The position numbers were made by a program, and so were the translations under genes. A DNA stretch of 64,000 bases. It comes from Volvox africanus (taxonomy: Eukaryota > Chlorophyta > Chlorophyceae > Chlamydomonadales > Volvocaceae). The DNA lies in NCBI GenBank assembly GCA_030268105.1, contig BSDZ01000078.1, positions 5,255,001 to 5,319,000 on the forward strand, written 5' to 3'. Every line of letters starts with the position of its first letter. Within the stretch, counting starts at the first letter, position 1. The notes under the pieces are model-generated. The model ran no database searches and was not told the origin of the DNA. It saw nothing but the letters and a program-made list of their open reading frames with translations. Below are positions 56,501 through 64,000 of the stretch, piece by piece.

Positions 56501-57204
56501 TAGCGAAGTTCCAGGTCATAAACTCGCACACAGGTTTCAAACCAGCAAACGCAGAGCCAACAGCAATACCGGTGAAGCCCGCCTGTAGAAATCATGGGCG
56601 ATGCGCGTTACGCTAGTGTTCTGGAGAGAGAGCTATGTGCGTGTCACACATACCTCGGTAATTGGCGTGTCCTTCACCCGATCCGCGCCATACTTCTGTA
56701 GCAACCCCCTGGTAATCTGCAGCAGGTCGTAGGTTTTTGAGCAACGCCCAGTCGATGCCACGAAGTCACACACGTGTTGTGTCATGGCTCACCTTATATG
56801 CACCTTGGTACTCGCCGACCTATGCACGAGCGCAATGAAATTCGATTCAACAAATAAAGTGCAAAATGAAGGAAAACAACACGATTCACCTCCTCGCCGA
56901 GAATGTAGACTTTGTCGTCACGAGCCAGCTCCTCATCAAGCGCCGAATTTAGTGCATCACGCACGGTCATCTGTAGATAACACCAATATATCACAATATT
57001 ATCACAAAGCTGCATAAGTGCTTAAGCACACCTCGCTTTGCGCGCTTGCGAAGCCACGGATAGCCGCAGTAAGTCGCGGGACACGCTGCACAGGGAGAAA
57101 GGCAGGATGAGTTGTGACACGCGCAGTGTGAGTCCAGGATTAAATTTTACACTCACGCAAAGAACCCCATGCTTGCGAGCTTGCTGCAGCAGTCCGGGCA
57201 GCAT
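53540..57204 (-). CDS. Pyruvate dehydrogenase E1 component subunit beta, mitochondrial, 10 exons
   Basis: Predicted 359 aa. Exons (minus): 57204-57157, 57085-57032, 56970-56890, 56819-56793, 56716-56654, 56582-56331, 56032-55907, 54878-54732, 54332-54149, 53637-53540. Every junction is GT-AG and phases agree. Residues 1-34 are basic and Ser/Ala-containing, like a mitochondrial transit peptide. The mature part starts [15 protein letters not shown] and continues [71 protein letters not shown] and [13 protein letters not shown], ending [15 protein letters not shown]. These are the conserved blocks of the transketolase-fold beta subunit. With E1 alpha it decarboxylates pyruvate using thiamine diphosphate, feeding the E2 lipoyl arm in the mitochondrial matrix. 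Length and blocks favour the mitochondrial rather than plastid form. The largest intron (54879-55906) holds no other gene. Confidence 0.95.
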
Positions 57205-59915
57205 TTTTTGGGCTGATCGTAAAAGCCAATGACGCTGCTCGTTATCCGGGCAAAAATGTGTTGTCAGTCGGATAGCCTCAAGTCAGAAAGCTATAGTATA
57301 GACAGTATTTCAAGGTGCCGGCACCCTGAACAGTCGACGACACGATGCCGTACAAGGGCATGCCATGGACCATGCCTTGTAGTAACTGAAGGTCAGGCGC
57401 AAGATGGTGTCAACACTTTGACAGGCATAGATGATTGCCACTCAATCTTGCTTCTTTGCCGCTTAAGCGCCAAGTTGTCGCGCAAGAACTTAACCTTCTA
57501 CAGCAATCTCCGAAAGATGTAAAACCACGTAAGACGAGACACACTTGGAATGATAATATTTAGCTCGTTGTTTACCACTATCGATGAAATACTGCAGGTG
57601 CTGTCTTTTCAATTGGCTTAAGCCTAACAGGATTCTGAGTGCATATCAGTGTGCTGGGGCAATGTTGATAGAATGCGGCGGGAGGAAGTTAAGTGTTAGA
57701 TTAATGCTGTGGTTGTATTCTTGATTGCACACCGCCACAAAGCAGTTGAGGAGTCGGCCCGCGCCGCATGTGTTCTTGCTTTGTGGAACAACGTTGTGTT
57801 TCCCTGCAGCAAATTTAGGCTGGAACAACGGCAGCAACACTAGATGTAGAAACCGATGCTCCTACAAGACATCGAATTTGCGCAGAAACCAAAACTCCAC
57901 AGTCTTCGTACTGTCACCATTGCAGGCACTGGTTAACTGCAATCCCATGGGGTTATCGCGCTAGCCATTTGTTGGCGGAAGGCGCTGGCACGTAGCCATT
58001 GCTCTTTATCACAAAGTATTTGCACTTTCCTTCCTCCATCAATGATGTTGGGGAATGATCCATTCGAACTTCAGATCCATTCCCAGGCAATCGAGGAGCA
58101 AATTGGCTTCAAAAGCATTATGTTACAAACTGTTAAAGCGCCGAAGAGGGGCAGGCGGCCAGTCTTCAACCTATGGCAGCGACAGCAGCATAGACGCTCA
58201 AGTGGCCTCCAGGCTTTTCATGTGACAAAACACCACGATGCCATTATCCGACGAAGTGCGTCCGGAGGACGTTGGCGCTACCTCGCCGTTACACGAAGTC
58301 AGTGGTAGGATTTTCAATATTCAGTCTCCCTGTTCAACTAGGCACACAACAGCAGTCCTGCACAACGAAACAAACAACGAAAAGCCAGTTCACGGGGCAT
58401 CAGGGCAACAGGCCCTCGGGCAGTTCCACATTCCACACACCGATACATGCGGGTAACAATAACCCGACAGCTTCCTTTCTTCGCAGTCCCCACTCAAATG
58501 CATGTCCCCGGCTAGGAGAGCCGTCAGGTGCAGGGCCCGTAACGGTCATCGCCATGGTGCTTCCTCCATGTGGCATACAATATCAACACGTGAAAAGCTG
58601 GCCAAACAAGACCATTAGCAAGCCAGACCACTCACAGATACCCTCAGATGGCTAGATTTAAGTCAACACCTCCCACAAGCGCATACAAGCATGCGCCATA
58701 TTACGATAGCTGTTAGTGAAGAGGCGGAGACACAAACACGCACACCATATGCCAAGGCCGTGCCCCGGCCTCCTCGCTCTGTCATTGCGATCACGACTCC
58801 ATCCCACGCACCTCCCTCTCATGACAGGTGAGCCACGCACATCACCATTCTTAAAACCCATATGAGGGGCAAGCATCCAAATGTTGAGGCGTAGCATATA
58901 TGCATATATATATTAATCCCGCTATCATCCGAAGCAAATGACTCATACTCGTACACACTGGCGCAAACATATATCAGAACAACTTCCGTGCCACAAAAAC
59001 AAACTGATACACCGCTGCTGTAGCACACACACGCACTGAATTCTCCACAACTCTGTCCATCAATCCATCTCTCAGCTTAGATACCCACCTTCCACTACCT
59101 GTTAAAATCTGCAGCCCTGGTGAAATGGTTGCGTCCGAGACAATATCCCCGGGCAGCAGCGGCGAGGTGTTAGCTTGGCTCCCCTACCCGCGTAGACGCA
59201 CGTGCAGGCTGACTGGTATGCATGTCCATGGCCTAAGCAAGTCAAGGTTATTTAGCACACAGATGGAGGGGCGTGCCAGCCCACGCCAAAAATAGGCAGG
59301 AAAGGTCCCTTGGATACTACCGAGGCCGTTGCATTCAAAAACCCCGAATCACTGATAAGTGAACAACCATCGGTCACACTGAATCACAAGGAAGCATGAC
59401 ATGCCACACAGCACACAGGCACACACGCCATGTCAGCTACACCTTCTGTCCACCGGCGACCAGCCAAATGCAACAACGGTGCCGGTGCTGGTGCTGACAT
59501 GACACTCGGGTGGGGTATTGATGGCCGAGGGCCGTCCGCGCATAGCTAGGAGCCTCAACTATATCGCTGTTGCGTCGGCCGGCCATAGCACATTACGATT
59601 GCCCAAGCTCGGGGCTCGCAGCCAACCAAATATTGGCGTCAGCAGAGCCCGATACATGGGTTCAGGCACGAAACAACAGAAGCTCACGTAGGAAACGTCA
59701 AGAGTTACAGCAGTGCACAGAACCCGACCAAAAACGCTGTAACCGTGCTCAAAATTTTCATTCTGTGCACACCGGGAATAAATGATTATCCATCACTTCT
59801 TGTACACCTGCGCCCTTCCAGCAACCACACCCGTCACCGCTGGCTACAACTGAACATCGGGACTTAAGACGCCCTACCCAATACGGGTTTGGGCGCATTA
59901 CCCTGATCAGACTGA
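57205..59915. other. No recognisable gene between PDH E1 beta and the MYB gene
   Basis: About 2.7 kb. The left end is the upstream region of the minus-strand PDH gene; the right end is the 3' UTR of the MYB gene, with a TGTAA on the minus strand (complement of 59705-59709) about 207 nt past the MYB stop. Short open frames without motifs; small CA and TA runs near 58900-59035. Confidence 0.5.
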
Positions 59916-62900
59916 TCAGACCAGAAAGGCAAGTGGGTCTGAGAAACCGCCACCGCAACCAAGCCGGCCAAAGTCATACGTGGCCGACGGGTAGCATGGC
60001 TGCTGGAAGAACGGCGAAGGCTGATGCGAAAGTAGTTGTTGGCTCAGCACGCCATTGCAGGCTTCCCCAGGCAGGGTCAGTGGTATGTCCAAGTCCTGCA
60101 AGATGCGGTTCAGCCACAGCGCCGGCCGGCATTATGTCTGTTCAACTAATAAATGTGCGAGGAAAGGGGGGGGGCTCTACGAAGCTGTGTTGAATCGAAC
60201 GAGTGACAAAGTGCGGATTCGCCTCAAGGAAGGAACTATTGTGGCAACCCGCGGATGAGATATACCAGGCCGCTCCACCACAAGCGGTCCAAGAGTATTC
60301 CACACACTTGTTCCAGGCACATGCAACAACACAAGCGACGCAAAAGTGAAATAGGTAGTAAAGGGGGGAGGGCGCAAACACGCAGCAAAGGTCATCTCGA
60401 TAGTGAAACACCTACCCAAGCGTCAAAGCCATTCCAATACCGTTCCAATACCTTAACAGAACAACTACCATGAACGCCCGTATGCGCGCCCTTACCTGTG
60501 GGCCCCACGGCAGGTCGCTGAGCGTGCGGAGCGACAGCTGCGCTGCCGGGAACTGCTGCATTTGTTGCGCCACTGGCGCCATAAGTGTGCGGTGACGCTT
60601 CTGTGCAGCCGTCAGCATGAGAGGTGAGGACCACTTGTTGGATGCTGCTGGCAGGGTCAACGGCGCCTGCAGCCATCACCACCAGGGAGCGACAAGCACC
60701 AAGACCGGAGAACAGAGGACGTCAATTCAAATTATTAATCACGTGATTTTATAAAACGCCACAAAGGTGTGGGTCGAGACCTCATCGGCAAGCCCGGAAA
60801 TGTGTGTCGTGGTTAAGAATGTATGTCGGATGGGTACGCACGGGTGGCCCTTTCTTCATCCTTAAGGAGTCCAGGCTGCAAAAGCGATGTAACATCTCTT
60901 CTGAGAGCACATCGTGGGCAGCGGCCCAATCCAACTCTGGCAGACCAGAGGTCATACTATGGCGTACGGTAACACGGCGGTGAAGAAGCCGCCTATCCTA
61001 TATCGGGCGCTCACCTCTGATGACAACATTGTGGTTTGAAGCTGCAGTGGAATCGTCAGCTGTGGTGCAGGGGCTGCCTGGGGCATGCACGTCCACTGTG
61101 ACACACCTGCTCCGGAGCTAGTCGGCTGCGCACTGCAGGATGCACTCGCCAGGCTGAAGCCCCCAGGCACAGCTAACGTCTGCTGCTGCTGCTGCTGCAG
61201 TTGCGAGTGCGGCTGCTGCTGCTGCTGCTGTAGTTGCTGAAGCTGCTGCTGTAGGTGCAGATGGGGCTGCGCATGTTGTTGCAACTGCTGAAGAAGCGGC
61301 TGCTGTTGCTGAAGCTGTTGTTGCTGAAGCTGTTGTTGCTGAAGCTGTTGTTGCTGAAGCTGTTGTTGCTGAAGCTGTTGTTGCTGAAGCTGCTGCTGCT
61401 GAAGCTGCTGCTGCTGAAGCTGTTGTTGTTGAAGCTGCTGTTGCTGAAGCTGCTGTTGCTGAAGCTGTTGTTGTTGAAGCTGCTGTTGCTGAAGCTGTTG
61501 TTGTTGAAGTTGCTGCAGTGGTTGTAGCGGTGGTTGTAGCTGCTGCTGCTGGAGGTGCTGTGGTTGTGGCTGTGATTGTTGCTGCTGTTGCAGCAGTACG
61601 TCGACCCAATCGTCCGGCGCATTGAACACGTCTTCTGTCTGCATGGTCGTCTCCAAGCTCTCCATGATGGTCTGCCACTCCAGATCCTCCGGAGGGTCCA
61701 GCAGCGCCGGCGTTGACGCCACCGGTGGGATGCTCTCAGCAATAGGTTGTTGTTGTTGCTGCAGATGCAGCGGAAGCTGTTGCTGCTGCTGCAACAGCAG
61801 TGGCGCTGGCACAAGTCCGCATCCACCCAAGCCACCACCCATGGCATTGGGATTTCCCACCAGTGGCACCGATGGACATTGCCCACTACAGCTGACAGCT
61901 GGTGGTGGCGCCTCAACCCGCATGACGCAGGATGAAACCGCCACGAGGTCCAACACGGGGCAGCACTCCTCAGCAGACCCAATCCGAGGACCAAGGCAAA
62001 AGGCTGGCAGACTGGGTTGCTCAACTACGGACGAAGACATCGATGCCTGGCGCAGCGGAAGCTGCAGCTCAGTGCAAGGCGATAACCGTAGGCGTTTATT
62101 CGGTGGATCCGGACATTGGATTGGGGCAGAAGCTGTCAGCAGCGACACGACGCCCACGGCGTTATCCGCAATCGCAGGCCGAAGAGGAGGTTGTGGCTTG
62201 ATCTCAGGTGCATCGATCTGCGGCTGCGGTTCGACCTGCTCTGAATGTGCCTCGCCAGGTTGGCTGCCTCCGCCTGCTGCAGCTGGCACTGGCGACCGCG
62301 ACGGTGAAAGTGACAGGGTATGTGATGATGTAAAGGGCTTTTCCTCCATCACCTCCTCCTCCTCCGTCGATTCTGGCGTCGACTTGCGCCCCTGGGATCC
62401 TTGCCCTTGAGTTTGCACCTGCTGGTGCCGTTCATAGGACATCGAGCGCAGAGTGTGCGCCATGTTTGCGGTCGCCACCTGCGCCACTGCAGCACGCCGC
62501 GCCACTGAGCGCGGCGCCGCTGCTGTCATAGTTAGTGCTTCTTCATGGTCATCTGTCAAGTGGTCCTGGTCATCGTTTTCTGCCTCCGCATCCTCATGCT
62601 CGTCCTCCTCTGAGCCGGTGCAGATGTTGGTACCGGACAGCGCGAAGCCCGAGCCCTCCAGACTGCTGCTGTATTCCGCAGCCTCCTTGGCCGCCTCCGG
62701 ATCCCCCATCAGCGGTTCGAGCTCCTGATAGGTGTCTACGAATCTGTCACAGGCGGACAGGTAGCCGGGTGCGGATATGTGGTGGGTAGCACACCTGGCG
62801 GATACAACTAGAGGCGGCAGTGTGCTGGGTGCCATCGTATAATCCTGTTCAAGCGTTGGGCCCACAAGCATGTACGACGTCACGCCCTTTCCGACCAGGC

Positions 62901-63974
62901 AAGAATGTTCGGTGGAAGCCCATCGGCGTGGATCGGTCGCGACATCTCTGTCACCTAACATGCTTACGTGTTGTTCAGGGTGCCGCCTGTGTGCTTGCGC
63001 TTCAGCGTTGAATTCCACCGGTTCTTGACTGCAGCATGCAATGTGGAGTGAGGGGTAGTCAGGGTCGGTAAAGTGCTATATGCGTGCGGTCACCGGTCTG
63101 CGAAAACCGCGGATTGCAATCCCCCTGCCATAAGTTGTCCCAAGAGTGCCTGCGGTTACTTACCCGCGTTATCGGTCCGCCCTGGAAGAAGCTTGGCAAT
63201 CACTGCAAGGTAACAGAATAAACAAACATGATTGGCATGTGCGCCAGATGGGCAAAGGTTACGCGCGAACCGATTTACGCGTGTGGTGGGCGCTACGCAA
63301 CAAGTCGCGCACCTGACCATTTGTTGCCATATTTTTCGTGCGACTGCGAATAATTTGAGCATTGATAAATGTAACGTACAGTTAGTTTATGGAAAACGTA
63401 TCAACCAGTGCAGGGAAATTCGCATGCAAGGAAAAGAATGCTTACCCGCACGATGACAGCGTCCTCAAATTCACTGAAAGGCCCCTTCTTAACTTGCGGG
63501 CTGAGATGATTCCACCACCTACGGTAACGGAGAGTCAGAGTCACGCCTGCTGGCTCCAGCGGCCCCTCGATTCTCAACGCGTACCTCAGCCTGCAGGATT
63601 TCCCTGAGCGCCCTGGAATTGATTCTGCAATAGTGCTCCAGCGTTGTGCACCACAGGTCGTGACAAGCTCCGTCAGCTGCTTGTCCTCCTGCGTTAAGGC
63701 GTCCGAAACGGCCCATGTCAGTCAAAAGCCATGATTGAACAGATACTACAGGGCCAACGGTCCAGCCATCAATTTCACAAAAATTGAGCCAGGAAATCAT
63801 ACAGGTAATGCGTAATCTATGGAATGGAAAATTTGCAGCGCGGGTGAAGCGCACATTGCTGGACGCTGGACGCAAAGAATTATATTGACGCGCAATCAAT
63901 TAAAACACCTCAATAAATTACTTACTTCTGGTGTCCAGGGGCCGCGTTTCTCCCCTTCTCCAATGTCATCCTCC
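59916..63974 (-). CDS. R2R3-MYB transcription factor with polyglutamine region (5' end outside window)
   Basis: Exons on the minus strand: 63974-63926, 63688-63585, 63518-63446, 63343-63313, 63202-63164, 63028-62968, about 62794-61015, 60666-60496, 60095-59916. The MYB domain reads through five junctions: RGPWTPEEDKQLTELV, IPGRSGKSCRLRWWNHLS, KKGPFSEFEDAVIVRSHEKY, GNKWSVIAKLLPGRTDNAV, KNRWNSTLKRK. The regularly spaced Trp residues of R2 and the last two of R3 are present; the first R3 position is Phe, as is common in plants. The large exon encodes an acidic stretch (GSEEDEHEDAEAENDDQD), Pro/Ser-rich parts and a long Gln tract. Its acceptor is the least certain: 62794 fits phase and intron size, 62743 also fits. 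The last exons encode QKRHRTLMAPVAQQMQQF and a tail ending DPLAFLV. Expected to act in the nucleus as a sequence-specific regulator; targets unknown. The 49-nt exon at the right edge starts at an acceptor, so earlier exons lie beyond the window. Confidence 0.9.
61300..61513 (-). repeat. 15-bp coding minisatellite encoding (LQQQQ)n in the MYB gene
   Basis: About 14 tandem 15-nt units encode Leu-Gln-Gln-Gln-Gln on the minus strand. Units vary between CAA and CAG while the protein repeat is almost perfect, which suggests selection on the peptide. CTG runs nearby encode more Gln. Confidence 0.9.
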
Positions 63975-64000
63975 CTAAAGCTAGAATGTCTTTTTGCGGA

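Noticed and set aside
61255..61513. CRISPR-like array suggested by regular repeats
   Set aside because: The 15-bp units are contiguous with no spacers and encode LQQQQ in a MYB gene.
61118..61678. Long Thr/Ala-rich and other open frames overlapping the polyglutamine exon on both strands
   Set aside because: They are alternative readings of the CAG/CTG-rich minisatellite. The frame of the MYB gene is fixed by splice phases and the conserved MYB domain.

Overview
The window looks like nuclear DNA of a chlorophycean (volvocine or Chlamydomonas-like) green alga. Genes are split into many short exons with GT-AG introns, proteins carry Ala-rich and Gln-rich stretches, microsatellites are common, TGTAA motifs lie near gene ends, and the transposons are of eukaryotic type. 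The species is not identified. Gene models were built by hand from reading frames, splice-site consensus and codon-phase continuity.

Layout. 1-1851: last two exons of a plus-strand gene of unknown function. 1950-16896: a Ty3/gypsy chromovirus (element A, plus strand) inserted 94 bp past that gene's stop codon. A second copy of the same family (element B, minus strand, 4417-11887) sits inside A's gag. Both insertions have intact 5-bp target-site duplications. Removing B leaves A at 7471 bp, exactly B's length. 17518-18789: decayed 3' half of a related chromovirus, cut by a Ty1/copia relic with a short LTR (18790-19330). 19430-19890: possible tRNA-derived SINE. About 20000-25145: 5' part of another related relic (LTR, leader, gag), interrupted by a 3.7-kb CACTA-like DNA transposon (20820-24508) that carries an unrecognised spliced gene.

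25340-27843: two-exon gene for a secretory-pathway fucosyltransferase-like protein (413 aa). 27844-34287: no recognisable gene; diverged repeats and a hairpin. 34288-36666: intronless Ala-rich coiled-coil protein. 39224-50154: a Cu(+)-transporting P1B ATPase, 20 exons, 1202 aa, complete in phase. 53540-57204: mitochondrial pyruvate dehydrogenase E1 beta, 10 exons, 359 aa. 59916 to the right edge: an R2R3-MYB transcription factor with a long Gln-rich region, its first exons lying beyond the window. The last three genes are all on the minus strand.

The most interesting material is in the chromovirus family. Gag and pol share one frame separated only by a UAG, followed by a possible stem (candidate readthrough). 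An upstream leader coding exon appears to be spliced, and the pol-end chromodomain keeps all three aromatic cage residues. Other points: a GC-AG intron and a Cys-less third metal-binding domain in the copper ATPase, and the undescribed gene inside the CACTA-like element.
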